Origin: Phenylobacterium aquaticum
GTDB lineage: Bacteria > Pseudomonadota > Alphaproteobacteria > Caulobacterales > Caulobacteraceae
Assembly (NCBI RefSeq): GCF_947378715.1
Contig: NZ_CANCLE010000005.1
Location: forward strand, 1-56,404
Direction: 5' to 3'
DNA: 56,404 nucleotides
Shown here: one piece after another, positions 8,368-16,015 of the stretch
Layout of the letters: each line of letters starts with the position of its first letter
Position numbering within the stretch: position 1 is the stretch's first letter
Translations under genes and position numbers: made by a program
Notes under the pieces: model-generated
Seen by the model: the letters and a program-made list of their open reading frames with translations, nothing else
What the model was told of the DNA's origin: nothing
Database searches by the model: none

Positions 8368-8816
8368 CCCGCCCGGCGTGGGCGTTGTTTCGCCGACACC
8401 GACTGGATGATCAGCCGGCTGGGCTGACGGGCGTCTATGGGCGGATCGGCCCGGGTCAGGGCCTGGTCCATCAGGGCGCGGACGCGGGGATCGTCCAAAC
8501 TCTGAGCCCCTTCGAGCACGATGTGGCGCACCCGGCTCCCCTCGCCCCTCAGCAGGCCATCGGGATCGTTGAGCCCGATGCCCCGGGCGAAGAACAGGCT
8601 GACCCAGCGGGGATAGACGGCGATGGAGAACACCAGGCCCGCCTGCTTGTCCGTGGCCCCGAAGCCGACGGCCAGGGCGTTGTAGTTGTCGTAGACCAGG
8701 ATGATCGCCCCGGGCAGCCGCCGGCGCATCTCCGCGATCGCCAGCCGAGCCTGGATCGCCGTAGCGTCGGCGTATTTGGCGATGAAGCCTTCCAGGCGGG
8801 TCTCGGCGCCGTCCAT
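8364..8816 (-). CDS. DUF1801 (YdhG-like) protein
   Basis: This 150-residue cytoplasmic protein matches the DUF1801 pattern: an N-terminal helix (GFIAKYADATAIQARLAIAEMRRRLPGA), a core of Tyr-rich strands (VYDNYNALAVGF, FSIAVYPRWVSLFF) and the family motif DPDGLLRGEGSRVRHIVL. DUF1801 proteins have a frataxin-like or YdhG fold and no settled function. Its 3' end reaches the promoter region of the VOC cassette, so it is probably a separate unit or the end of the transcript from the phosphodiesterase gene 31 bases upstream. Confidence 0.8.
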   Translation of the reverse strand: MDGAETRLEGFIAKYADATAIQARLAIAEMRRRLPGAIILVYDNYNALAVGFGATDKQAGLVFSIAVYPRWVSLFFARGIGLNDPDGLLRGEGSRVRHIVLEGAQSLDDPRVRALMDQALTRADPPIDARQPSRLIIQSVSAKQRPRRAG

Positions 8817-8847
8817 GGCGCCAGCATGCCCCCTGGCCGGCCGCCCC

Positions 8848-10065
8848 TCAATGGGTGAGCGCGGCCTGCAGGGGGGCGAGATCGCCGTCGCCCTTCAGGG
8901 GCGTCACCCCGACCAGCCGGGCCAATAGCGGATAGACATCGACATTGTCGAAGACCGGCAACACCACCCCCGGCTTGAAGTCTGGCCCCGCCGCCACGAA
9001 CAGCGCCCGCATCGTCGGGTCATAGGGATCGAAGCCATGGGCGCCCTTGTAGACCATGGGGTGCTTGGCCTGGCCGGCATGGGTCTCGAGCATCCACCCC
9101 GTCTGCGCCACGCAGACAATGGGCGGGATCCGGGGATGGGTTCCGAAGTGCAGATGGACCGGCAGGCGCGCCTTGGGCCAGCAGGTGAAGTGCGGGTGGC
9201 GGCCGATCACGGCGCGCCGGACCTCGGCCTCTTGGCCCGCCGCCGGGAACAGCTCAATGGAGGATCCCATGGTGATGATGTTCAGGCTCTCTGCCGGAGC
9301 GACGTCATCGATATAGGCGATGCGGTCCTTGGAGACCGGCGCCATGCCATGGTCGGCGACCACCACGATGTTCGCGGCGAGCCCGCGATCCTTGAGCCCG
9401 GCGACCAGGCGGCCGATCTGGGCGTCGACGCGCCCCGCCGCCTGCTCGACCTCGCGACTATCCGGCCCGAAATAGTGGCCGGCCGTGTCGACGTCGTCGA
9501 AATAGAGGGTGATGAAGCTGGGCCGTTCCGCTGGCGGGCGATCGACCCAGGCCAGGACCTGGTCCACCCGCGCCGGGGCCAGGACAGCCTGGTTGAACAT
9601 CAGCCAGTCGTGGGGGCGCACGCCCTGGACATCGAGGTCCGAGCCCGGCCAGAACATGGTCGCGGTGCGGAGGCCCGCCTGCTCGGCCGTCACCCAGATC
9701 GGCGTGCCGCCATCCCACCAGAAGCGGTCCCAGGCGATGCCCTTGGCCCCCATCCGGAAGGTCTGTCCCGGCCGCGTGGCGTCGACCATCACATTGTCCA
9801 CCAACCCGTGATGGTCGGGCCTCAGACCGGTCACCAGCGTGTAGTGATTGGGATAGGTCAGCGAGGGGAAGGACGGCCGCATGCCGGCCTTGGCGCGGAC
9901 GCCGCCGGCTGCAAGCGCGCTGAGCGCCGGGGTCACACCCCGGTCCAGATAGTCGGCCCGGAAGCCGTCGATGGAGATCAGCAGGGTCAGGGGCCGATCC
10001 GCCGCGAAGGCCGGAGCGCCAACCAGGCACAACAGGGCGCCCAGGGCGCAGAGGAGCTTGTTCAT
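8848..10065 (-). CDS. Secreted ectonucleotide pyrophosphatase/phosphodiesterase (ENPP family)
   Basis: This is a 405-residue alkaline-phosphatase-superfamily enzyme with a signal peptide ending PAFA-ADRP. Metal and nucleophile features are visible: LISIDGFRADYL gives the first Asp, PSLTYPNHYTLVTG gives the catalytic Thr with the following Asn, then DDVDTAGHYFGPDS and VVADHGMAPV give the other zinc ligands (Asp/His and Asp-His), and a late His lies in FGTHPRI or GAHGFDP. Bacterial members hydrolyse phosphodiesters or nucleotides in the periplasm. An overlapping GTG lies directly before the ATG. The gene starts about 95 bases beyond the rplQ stop, with a terminator hairpin between, so it is independent of the ribosomal operon. 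Confidence 0.9.
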   Translation of the reverse strand: MNKLLCALGALLCLVGAPAFAADRPLTLLISIDGFRADYLDRGVTPALSALAAGGVRAKAGMRPSFPSLTYPNHYTLVTGLRPDHHGLVDNVMVDATRPGQTFRMGAKGIAWDRFWWDGGTPIWVTAEQAGLRTATMFWPGSDLDVQGVRPHDWLMFNQAVLAPARVDQVLAWVDRPPAERPSFITLYFDDVDTAGHYFGPDSREVEQAAGRVDAQIGRLVAGLKDRGLAANIVVVADHGMAPVSKDRIAYIDDVAPAESLNIITMGSSIELFPAAGQEAEVRRAVIGRHPHFTCWPKARLPVHLHFGTHPRIPPIVCVAQTGWMLETHAGQAKHPMVYKGAHGFDPYDPTMRALFVAAGPDFKPGVVLPVFDNVDVYPLLARLVGVTPLKGDGDLAPLQAALTH

Positions 10066-10109
10066 CACCCCTGATCTAACGCGCTTCCATGACGGACTGA
10101 AAACGCAAA

Positions 10110-10135
10110 AGCCCCGGACATCGCTGTCCGGGGCT
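10110..10135 (-). terminator. Intrinsic terminator after rplQ
   Basis: A perfect 11-base stem (AGCCCCGGACA, loop GCGA, TGTCCGGGGCT) is followed on the minus strand by TTTGCGTTTT. It lies 26 bases past the rplQ stop and marks the end of the ribosomal superoperon. Confidence 0.88.
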
Positions 10136-10160
10136 CTGAAAATTCGCGAGGCTGGAAGCC

Positions 10161-10580
10161 CTATTCGTCGTCGAAGCCGCCGGAGACCTGGACCGGACCG
10201 GAGTCCTTGCCCTTTTCCGACGGATCACGGTCGACGAACTCGATCACGGCGACGGCCGCGTTGTCGCCATAGCGATAGCCGGCCTTCAGGACGCGGCAAT
10301 AGCCGCCCATGCGGTCCTTGTAGCGCGGACCCAGCACGGCGAAGAGCTTACCGACCTGTTCGACGTCACGCACCGTGCTGATCGCCTGGCGACGCGCATG
10401 CAGGTCGCCGCGCTTGGCCAGGGTGATCAGCTTCTCGACCACGGGCCGGAGCTCCTTGGCCTTGGGCAGGGTGGTCACGATCTGCTCGTGCTTGATCAGG
10501 CTCGCCGCCATATTGGCGAACATCGCGGTGCGGTGGGCGCTGGTGCGACCCAGTTTGCGGTGGGCTTTTCCGTGACGCAT
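10161..10580 (-). CDS. rplQ: 50S ribosomal protein L17
   Basis: L17 binds domain III of 23S rRNA near the tunnel exit. The 139-residue product begins MRHGKAHRKLGRTSAHR and contains MFANMAASLIKHEQIVTTLPKAKELRP, the family signature region. The acidic tail (PVQVSGGFDDE) extends it a little beyond the E. coli length of 127. It is the last gene of the operon, but is separated from rpoA by an unusual 260-base gap containing two perfect hairpins, so its expression could be set apart from rpoA. Confidence 0.98.
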   Translation of the reverse strand: MRHGKAHRKLGRTSAHRTAMFANMAASLIKHEQIVTTLPKAKELRPVVEKLITLAKRGDLHARRQAISTVRDVEQVGKLFAVLGPRYKDRMGGYCRVLKAGYRYGDNAAVAVIEFVDRDPSEKGKDSGPVQVSGGFDDE

Positions 10581-10766
10581 ATAAAATCTCCAGAGCCCTT
10601 CGGCCCGCTTTGAGGCCCCCGATATCCACGGGAGCGCTCCAACCTGATCAATCCCAAACAGCTCCCGCTTGGGTCAACACGATGCGCCGGGGCCCTTCAC
10701 CGCTGGTGCGGCTTCATCAGGCCCAGACCGCCGAAGCAGCCCGGAGTCGGCGCGGGGAGCACGTTA

Positions 10767-10834
10767 GGCGGAAATGTTCCGCCGCCCGAACCTGCTCCGA
10801 CTTCTAGATCCAAAATCTGCTGCGCAGATTTTGG
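10767..10834 (-). repeat. Two perfect hairpins in the rpoA-rplQ gap
   Basis: The 260 bases between rpoA and rplQ hold no convincing ORF. Two perfect palindromes lie in it: a 7-base stem with 3-base loop at 10767-10783 (GGCGGAA/TTCCGCC) and an 11-base stem with 3-base loop at 10810-10834 (CCAAAATCTGC/GCAGATTTTGG), the latter only six bases past the rpoA stop. No T-run follows, so neither is a standard terminator; an RNA-processing or 3'-end stabilising role is possible. A weak TTGACC at 10672-10677 is the best promoter-like box. Confidence 0.6.
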
Positions 10835-10840
10835 GCCGTA

Positions 10841-11857
10841 TTACATCTGGTCTTCGAACTTCTTGGCCAGTTCTTCGATGTTCTCGGGCGGCCAGTTCGG
10901 CACGTCCATGCCGAGATGCAGGTTCATGCCCGCGAGCACTTCCTTGATCTCGTTCAGCGACTTGCGTCCGAAGTTCGGGGTGCGGAGCATCTCCGCCTCG
11001 GTCTTCTGGATCAGGTCGCCGATATAGACGATGTTGTCGTTCTTCAGGCAGTTGGCCGAACGGACCGAGAGCTCGAGCTCGTCGACCTTCTTCAGCAGCG
11101 CCGGGTTGAACGGCAGTTCCGGCTTGGCTTCGCCTTCGACCTTCTTCTTCGGCTCTTCGAAGGTGATGAAGATCTGCAGCTGGTCCTGCAGGATGCGGGC
11201 GGCGTAGGCCACGGCGTCCACCGGCGAAACGGCGCCGTTGGTCTCCACTTCCATGATCAGCTTGTCGTAGTCGAGGCTCTGGCCCTGACGGGTCGGCTCG
11301 ACACGATAGGCGACGCGCTTGACCGGCGAATAGAGGCTGTCCACGGCGATCAGGCCGATGGGCGCGTCTTCCGGACGGTTCAGTTCGGCGGGCACATAAC
11401 CCTTGCCGTTCTGCACGGTGAACTCCATGCGCACGGTGGCGCCGTCGTCCAGGGTGCAGAGCACGTGGTCGGGGTTCAGGATCTCGATGTCGCCGCCGGA
11501 CTCAATCTGGCCGGCCGTAACAGCGCCGGGGCCCGTGGCGCGCAGGGTCATGCGCTTGGGGCCTTCGGCGTGCATGCGCAGCGCCATCTGCTTGATGTTC
11601 AGGACGATGTCGACGACGTCTTCGCGGACGCCTTCAAGCGAGGAGAATTCGTGCACCACACCATCGATCTGCACGGCCGTCACAGCGGCGCCTTGCAGCG
11701 AGGATAGGAGAACACGACGCAGGCTGTTGCCCAGCGTCACGCCGAAGCCGCGCTCGAGAGGTTCGGCCACCAGACGCGCCTTGCGGTTCGCGTCTTGGCC
11801 GGTCTCGATCATCGGCTTCTCGGGACGGATGAGCTCGTTCCAGTTTCTTTCGATCAC
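10841..11857 (-). CDS. rpoA: DNA-directed RNA polymerase alpha subunit
   Basis: The 338-residue product has the N-terminal assembly domain (EPLERGFGVTLGNSLRRVLLSSLQGAA split across the beta/beta' contact region), a linker rich in Lys and Glu (EEPKKKVEGEAKPELP) and the C-terminal DNA- and activator-binding domain (LELSVRSANCLKNDNI, then LRTPNFGRKSLNEIKEVL). It starts with MIERNWNELIRPEK, the normal alphaproteobacterial N-terminus. A 79-base gap follows rpsK. Length and motifs are standard and nothing is odd. Confidence 0.99.
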   Translation of the reverse strand: MIERNWNELIRPEKPMIETGQDANRKARLVAEPLERGFGVTLGNSLRRVLLSSLQGAAVTAVQIDGVVHEFSSLEGVREDVVDIVLNIKQMALRMHAEGPKRMTLRATGPGAVTAGQIESGGDIEILNPDHVLCTLDDGATVRMEFTVQNGKGYVPAELNRPEDAPIGLIAVDSLYSPVKRVAYRVEPTRQGQSLDYDKLIMEVETNGAVSPVDAVAYAARILQDQLQIFITFEEPKKKVEGEAKPELPFNPALLKKVDELELSVRSANCLKNDNIVYIGDLIQKTEAEMLRTPNFGRKSLNEIKEVLAGMNLHLGMDVPNWPPENIEELAKKFEDQM

Positions 11858-11936
11858 GGATGGATGTCCCTCGAACGCAGGATCGCCGGACGCGGCTTAC
11901 GCGGTCCGGCGCATGGGGATAGCAGTACTTCGGTAC

Positions 11937-12326
11937 TCAGACGCGCCGGCGCTTGGGCGGCCGGCAGCCGTTGTGCGGAATGGGGGTCACGTCACGAATG
12001 GTCGTGATGGTCATACCCACCGACTGCAGCGCGCGAAGAGCGGACTCACGTCCCGAACCCGGGCCGGAAACGTTGACTTCCAGCGTCTTCACGCCATGCT
12101 CGGCGGCCTTCTTGCCGGCGTCTTCCGCGGCCATCTGGGCGGCGTAGGGCGTCGACTTCCGGGAACCCTTGAAGCCCATCATGCCGGCCGAGGACCACGA
12201 GATCGTGTTCCCTTGCGCGTCGGTGATGGTGATCATGGTGTTGTTGAACGAGGCGTTCACGTGCGCCACGCCCGAGGTGATGTTCTTGCGTTCGCGCTTT
12301 TTGACGCGAGCCGGTTCTTTGGCCAT
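11937..12326 (-). CDS. rpsK: 30S ribosomal protein S11
   Basis: S11 sits in the platform of the 30S subunit near the Shine-Dalgarno helix. The 129-residue product has a basic start (MAKEPARVKKRERK), the strand pair HVNASFNNTMITITD, and the conserved end DVTPIPHNGCRPPKRRRV. It follows rpsM by 12 bases. Confidence 0.99.
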   Translation of the reverse strand: MAKEPARVKKRERKNITSGVAHVNASFNNTMITITDAQGNTISWSSAGMMGFKGSRKSTPYAAQMAAEDAGKKAAEHGVKTLEVNVSGPGSGRESALRALQSVGMTITTIRDVTPIPHNGCRPPKRRRV

Positions 12327-12338
12327 CGCTGAGCTCTC

Positions 12339-12707
12339 TTACTTCTTCTTGCCGGCGATCGGCTTAGCCGGACCCTTGCGGGTGCGGGCGTTGGTGTGCG
12401 TGCGCTGACCGCGGACCGGAAGGCCCTTGCGGTGACGCAGGCCGCGGTAGCAGGCCAGGTCCATCAGACGCTTGATGTTGACCGCCGTCTCGCGACGCAG
12501 GTCCCCTTCGACGGTGAAGTCACGGTCGATGGTTTCGCGAATCTGCAGCACCTCAGCATCGGTCAGCTGATTGACGCGACGAGCGTCCTCGATGCCAACC
12601 TTGTCCACGATCTGGCGGGCCTTAGCCTGGCCGATGCCATGGATGTACTGAAGCGCGATGACGACGCGCTTGTTAGTCGGAATGTTTACGCCGGCGATAC
12701 GGGCCAC
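12339..12707 (-). CDS. rpsM: 30S ribosomal protein S13
   Basis: S13 contacts the 50S subunit and the P-site tRNA from the head of the 30S. The start is a GTG (12705-12707) giving (V/M)ARIAGVNIPTNKR, with CCAGGAG ten bases upstream; the open frame continues upstream but has no S13-like sequence. The 122 residues contain the helix-two-turn-helix part (LTDAEVLQIRETI) and the tail GQRTHTNARTRKGPAKP. No infA or rpmJ gene lies between secY/adk and rpsM here, unlike in E. coli where rpmJ precedes rpsM. Confidence 0.98.
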   Translation of the reverse strand: MARIAGVNIPTNKRVVIALQYIHGIGQAKARQIVDKVGIEDARRVNQLTDAEVLQIRETIDRDFTVEGDLRRETAVNIKRLMDLACYRGLRHRKGLPVRGQRTHTNARTRKGPAKPIAGKKK

Positions 12708-12813
12708 GTCGTGTATTCTCCTGGTCACGCAGAGATGCGCGAACGACGCCCCGGCCCCTGCATCCCTGACGGGAAGGCCAGCGCGGCGATCGCGCGTTTC
12801 GCGGAAGCGGCCC

Positions 12814-12841
12814 GTTATAGGGATCGTTACGCTTCCGTCAA
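12814..12841 (-). promoter_or_regulatory. Strong sigma70-like promoter for rpsM-rpsK-rpoA-rplQ
   Basis: On the minus strand TTGACG (12836-12841), a 16-base spacer and TATAAC (12814-12819) make a near-consensus alphaproteobacterial housekeeping promoter about 105 bases upstream of the rpsM start. It lies in the 303-base gap after adk, downstream of a hairpin, so the alpha part of the superoperon probably has its own promoter. Confidence 0.75.
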
Positions 12842-12864
12842 TGCCCGGTTTAACGAATTTTACT

Positions 12865-12886
12865 CCCCGCAAAGGCCCTTGCGGGG
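12865..12886 (-). terminator. Hairpin between adk and the alpha-operon promoter
   Basis: An 8-base GC-rich stem (CCCCGCAA/TTGCGGGG) with a 6-base loop lies about 125 bases past the adk stop and 24 bases before the -35 box of the next promoter. The sequence after it is AGTAAAATTCG, without a solid T-run, so it may be a partial terminator. The rest of the 303-base gap (12708-13010) contains no gene that I can support. Confidence 0.5.
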
Positions 12887-13010
12887 CCTGGCCGGGGAAA
12901 TTCGGCGAACCGGTCTTCATCTTCGGGCCGGCACGCCCCCCGAAGGGGCCGCGACGTCCGTAAAACCCGTCCACGCCCGGGGGCATGGAGCGATTCGTCA
13001 GCCCAGGCCC

Positions 13011-13583
13011 CTAAGCCTGAAGCCTGACCAGCGCCTGGTCGATCCCGCCGGCCACCGACTCGATCGAGCCCATGCCGTCCAGTTCGACCAGTTTGCCCTG
13101 GTCCTTGTAGTAGGGCAGCAGCGGCGCGGTCTGGGCGTTATAGGCGCCCAGCCGAACCTTGAAGCTGTCCGGATTGTCGTCCGGCCGGCCCGACTCCGCG
13201 AAGCGCCCAGCGATCCGGGTCATCAACGCCTCGTCGTCCACCTTCAGTCGCAGCACCACATCGATCTTGGCGCCGCGCTTGGCGAGCATCGCGTCCAGCG
13301 CCTCAGCCTGAGCCAGGGTGCGCGGGAACCCGTCGAAGATCGCGCCGCCTGCAGCCTCGGCCTCTGGCAGGCGCTCTTCGATGAGCGCGATGACAATCTC
13401 GTCCGTCACCAGCTCGCCGCGCTGCATCACGCCCTCTACCCGCTTGCCGAGCTCGGAGCCCGAGGCGATGGCGGCGCGCAGCATGTCACCGGTCGAGAGC
13501 TGGACCATCTTGCGGTCCTCCACCAGACGCTTGGCCTGGGTGCCCTTCCCCGCCGCTGGCGGTCCGAACAGGATCAAATTCAT
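13011..13583 (-). CDS. adk: Adenylate kinase, short form
   Basis: The enzyme interconverts ATP + AMP and 2 ADP in the cytoplasm. The 190-residue sequence shows the P-loop GPPAAGKGTQA (residues 7-17), the AMP-binding part STGDMLRAAI, and the signature FDGFPRTLAQAEAL. The LID is the short type: GRFAESGRPDD lacks the Zn-finger insertion found in 214-residue enzymes. It lies 65 bases after secY on the same strand, the usual secY-adk order. Confidence 0.98.
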   Translation of the reverse strand: MNLILFGPPAAGKGTQAKRLVEDRKMVQLSTGDMLRAAIASGSELGKRVEGVMQRGELVTDEIVIALIEERLPEAEAAGGAIFDGFPRTLAQAEALDAMLAKRGAKIDVVLRLKVDDEALMTRIAGRFAESGRPDDNPDSFKVRLGAYNAQTAPLLPYYKDQGKLVELDGMGSIESVAGGIDQALVRLQA

Positions 13584-13648
13584 AGTGGTCTTATCCCTCC
13601 CCGCCGGTCATCCCCATGACCGGTTGAACCGCGGCCAGGCGTCTGAAA

Positions 13649-14998
13649 TTAACGCCCGCGCACCCCGCGCAGCTTCGACTTCTTGATCAGGCCCTCATAC
13701 TGGTGGGCCAGAAGGTGCGATTGAATCTGAGTGACCGTATCCATGGTCACGCTCACCACGATCAGGATCGAGGTGCCGCCCAGATAGAAGGGCGCGTGAA
13801 AGGCGCTGATGAAGATCTCCGGCACCAGGCAGACCACGGTGATGTAGACCGCGCCGATGACCGTCAGGCGGGTCAGGACAAAGTCCAGATACTCCGCCGT
13901 CCGCTTACCCGGGCGAATCCCCGGCAGGAAGCCGCCGTACTTGCGCAGGTTCTCCGCCGTGTCCTCCGGATTGAAGACGACCGAGGTGTAGAAGAAACAG
14001 AAGAAGATGATCAGGGCCGCGTACAGCACCATGAACAGCGGCTGTCCGTGCTGCAGCTTGCCGACCACGGTCGGCAGCCACTGAAGCTGGCTTGGCAGAT
14101 TGGCCGCGGTCAGGAAGCTCAAGGCCGTCGTCGGCAAGAGCAGCAGCGACGAGGCGAAGATTGGCGGGATGACGCCGGAGGTGTTGACCTTCAGCGGCAG
14201 GAACGAGGTGTCGCCGCCGAACATCCGATTGCCCTGCTGGCGCTTCGGATATTGCACCAGGAGCCGGCGCTGCGAGCGTTCCATGAAGACGATGGACAGG
14301 ATGGCCGCGACTGCGACCACCAGGATGGCGAGACCGCCGAAGGTGGACATCTGGCCGGTGCGCATGACGGTCAGCAACTGCCACACACCGGTGGGCAGAT
14401 TGGCGACGATGCCGGCGAAGATGATCAGGGACACGCCGTTGCCGACGCCACGGCTGGTGATCTGCTCGCCCAGCCACATCAGGAACAGGGTGCCGCCGGT
14501 CAGGGTGATGACCGTGGAGACCACGAAGAACAGGCCCGGATTGACCACCAGGCCCGGGCTGGCCTGCAGCCCCGTGGCGATGGCGAAGGACTGCAGCAAG
14601 GCCAGGACCACAGTCAGGTAGCGGGTATATTGGTTGAGCGTCTTGCGCCCCGCCTCCCCGCCTTCCTTGCGCATCTTCTCCCACGGCGGATAGACCGTGC
14701 CGAGCAGCTGGACGATGATCGAGGCGGAGATATAGGGGCCGACGTTCAGGGAAAAGATCGCCATGCGCTGCACGGCGCCGCCCGAGAACATGTTGAACAT
14801 GCCCAGGATGCCCTTGGACTGCCCCTCGAACACCCGGGAGAAGGCTTCGATGTCGATGCCGGGGATCGGGATATAGGTCCCGAGCCGATAGACGATCATC
14901 GCGATGAGCGTGAACCAGATACGCTTGTGAAGCTCCGTCGCCTTTTGAAAGGCGCCGAAGTTCATATTGGCTGCGAGCTGTTCGGCGGCCGAAGCCAT
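13649..14998 (-). CDS. secY: Preprotein translocase subunit SecY
   Basis: SecY is the channel of the Sec translocon in the inner membrane. The 449-residue protein has ten hydrophobic segments; the plug region follows YIPIPGIDIEAFSRVFEG, signature 1 is near GPYISASIIVQLLG, and the cytoplasmic loop PEDTAENLRKYGGFLPGIRPG between helices 8 and 9 (ribosome/SecA contact) is intact. It follows rplO after 188 bases that are largely occupied by a palindromic repeat element. Confidence 0.98.
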   Translation of the reverse strand: MASAAEQLAANMNFGAFQKATELHKRIWFTLIAMIVYRLGTYIPIPGIDIEAFSRVFEGQSKGILGMFNMFSGGAVQRMAIFSLNVGPYISASIIVQLLGTVYPPWEKMRKEGGEAGRKTLNQYTRYLTVVLALLQSFAIATGLQASPGLVVNPGLFFVVSTVITLTGGTLFLMWLGEQITSRGVGNGVSLIIFAGIVANLPTGVWQLLTVMRTGQMSTFGGLAILVVAVAAILSIVFMERSQRRLLVQYPKRQQGNRMFGGDTSFLPLKVNTSGVIPPIFASSLLLLPTTALSFLTAANLPSQLQWLPTVVGKLQHGQPLFMVLYAALIIFFCFFYTSVVFNPEDTAENLRKYGGFLPGIRPGKRTAEYLDFVLTRLTVIGAVYITVVCLVPEIFISAFHAPFYLGGTSILIVVSVTMDTVTQIQSHLLAHQYEGLIKKSKLRGVRGR

Positions 14999-15056
14999 GC
15001 AAGTCCCCGAGCGTTTAAGACTGGTCGTACATAGGGTGTCTGACAGGCTCTGTCAG

Positions 15057-15179
15057 CCCTTCCCTCCCCCTTGTGGGAAGGGACTGGCCAGCGCGCCGGC
15101 CAAGGTGGGGTTCGGCCGGACCGAGCCCCCACCCCTCAGGCGCGCCGCGCCATCCACCCTCCCCACGAGGGAGAGGGTG
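15057..15179 (-). repeat. Mosaic palindromic (REP-like) element between rplO and secY
   Basis: Three GC-rich inverted repeats are arranged in a row: CCCTTCCC/GGGAAGGG (15057-15082), a near-perfect 28-base palindrome around GGCC (15105-15132) and CACCCTC/GAGGGTG (15155-15179). It begins eight bases past the rplO stop. The two outer arms resemble each other in opposite orientation. The look is that of dispersed intergenic palindromes seen in Caulobacter-like genomes (recollection). A small CTGACAG/CTGTCAG stem lies next to it at 15040-15056. Confidence 0.7.
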
Positions 15180-15186
15180 TTTGGCC

Positions 15187-15705
15187 TCAGGCCTCGGCCT
15201 TGACCTTCTTCTGCAGCTTGCCCTTGGGCGCGTCGCTCTCGACCGGCATGGTCGTGGTGACCGTGCCGCCGGCGGCTTCCACGGCGGCCTTGGCCCCGGC
15301 GGAGGCCGAATAGACCGTGATGTTGATCTTGGTCTTGATCTCGCCCTTGCCCAGCAGACGGACGCCGTCGCGTTCGCGACGGATCACGCCGGCGGCCAGC
15401 AGGGCGGCGGCGTCGATCGGCTTCTTGGCGTCGAGCTTGCCGGCGGCGAAGGCCTGCTCCAGACGCCACAGGTTCACTTCCGCGAACTCGAGGGCGAAGG
15501 GATTGTTGAAGCCGCGCTTGGGCATGCGCATGTGCAGCGGCATCTGACCGCCTTCGAAGCCGGCGATGGCGACGCCGGAGCGCGCCTTCTGGCCCTTCAC
15601 ACCGCGACCGGCGGTCTTGCCCTTGCCCGAACCCGGGCCGCGACCGACGCGCATGCGGTTCTTGGTGGAGCCCGGCGCCGGGGCGAGTTCATTGAGCTTG
15701 GTCAT
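15187..15705 (-). CDS. rplO: 50S ribosomal protein L15
   Basis: L15 binds 23S rRNA domain II late in assembly. The product has 172 residues, longer than the 144 of E. coli because of a C-terminal Lys/Glu tail (PKGKLQKKVKAEA) and extra middle residues. The N-terminal KLNELAPAPGSTKNR and the Gly/Arg-rich GRGPGSGKGKTAGRGVKGQKARSG are diagnostic. The gene is set off from both neighbours by structured gaps of 127 and 188 bases. Confidence 0.98.
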   Translation of the reverse strand: MTKLNELAPAPGSTKNRMRVGRGPGSGKGKTAGRGVKGQKARSGVAIAGFEGGQMPLHMRMPKRGFNNPFALEFAEVNLWRLEQAFAAGKLDAKKPIDAAALLAAGVIRRERDGVRLLGKGEIKTKINITVYSASAGAKAAVEAAGGTVTTTMPVESDAPKGKLQKKVKAEA

Positions 15706-15772
15706 GGGATGCCTCTCCTTGGAGATCTGTCGCCGGGGGCCCGCCCCCGACTCGGCTGATGTAAAAACGAAT

Positions 15773-15824
15773 GGCCCGGAACCCCGGGCCGATGCGCGAA
15801 CAGGGGCGGCGTCTCCGCCGCCCC
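15773..15824 (-). terminator. Tandem hairpins between rpmD and rplO (possible attenuator)
   Basis: On the minus strand, nine bases past the rpmD stop, comes a perfect 9-base stem GGGGCGGCG/CGCCGCCCC with a 4-base loop (15803-15824), then a 7-base stem GGCCCGG/CCGGGCC (15773-15790) followed by ATTCGTTTTTAC. The second looks like an intrinsic terminator although the operon continues, so partial termination is plausible. Confidence 0.6.
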
Positions 15825-15832
15825 TTGAGGCC

Positions 15833-16012
15833 TTAGCCTTCGAGCACTTCCACCAGATGGTGGACCTTGGCGATCATGCCGCGCACGGAGGGGGTGTCCT
15901 CCAGGATCGCGGTGCGACCAATCTTGTTCAGGCCCAGACCCGCGAGAGTCGCGCGCTGGTCCTTGGTCCGGCGAATGGGGCTCGCCGTCTGACGAACGGT
16001 GACCTTAGCCAT
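15833..16012 (-). CDS. rpmD: 50S ribosomal protein L30
   Basis: This small gene encodes 59 residues, the normal length for the short bacterial L30. It reads MAKVTVRQTASPIRR, then DQRATLAGLGLNKIGR, the family signature, and ends VHHLVEVLEG. It lies three bases after rpsE. L30 is on the solvent side of the 50S next to 5S rRNA. Confidence 0.97.
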   Translation of the reverse strand: MAKVTVRQTASPIRRTKDQRATLAGLGLNKIGRTAILEDTPSVRGMIAKVHHLVEVLEG

Positions 16013-16015
16013 GAC

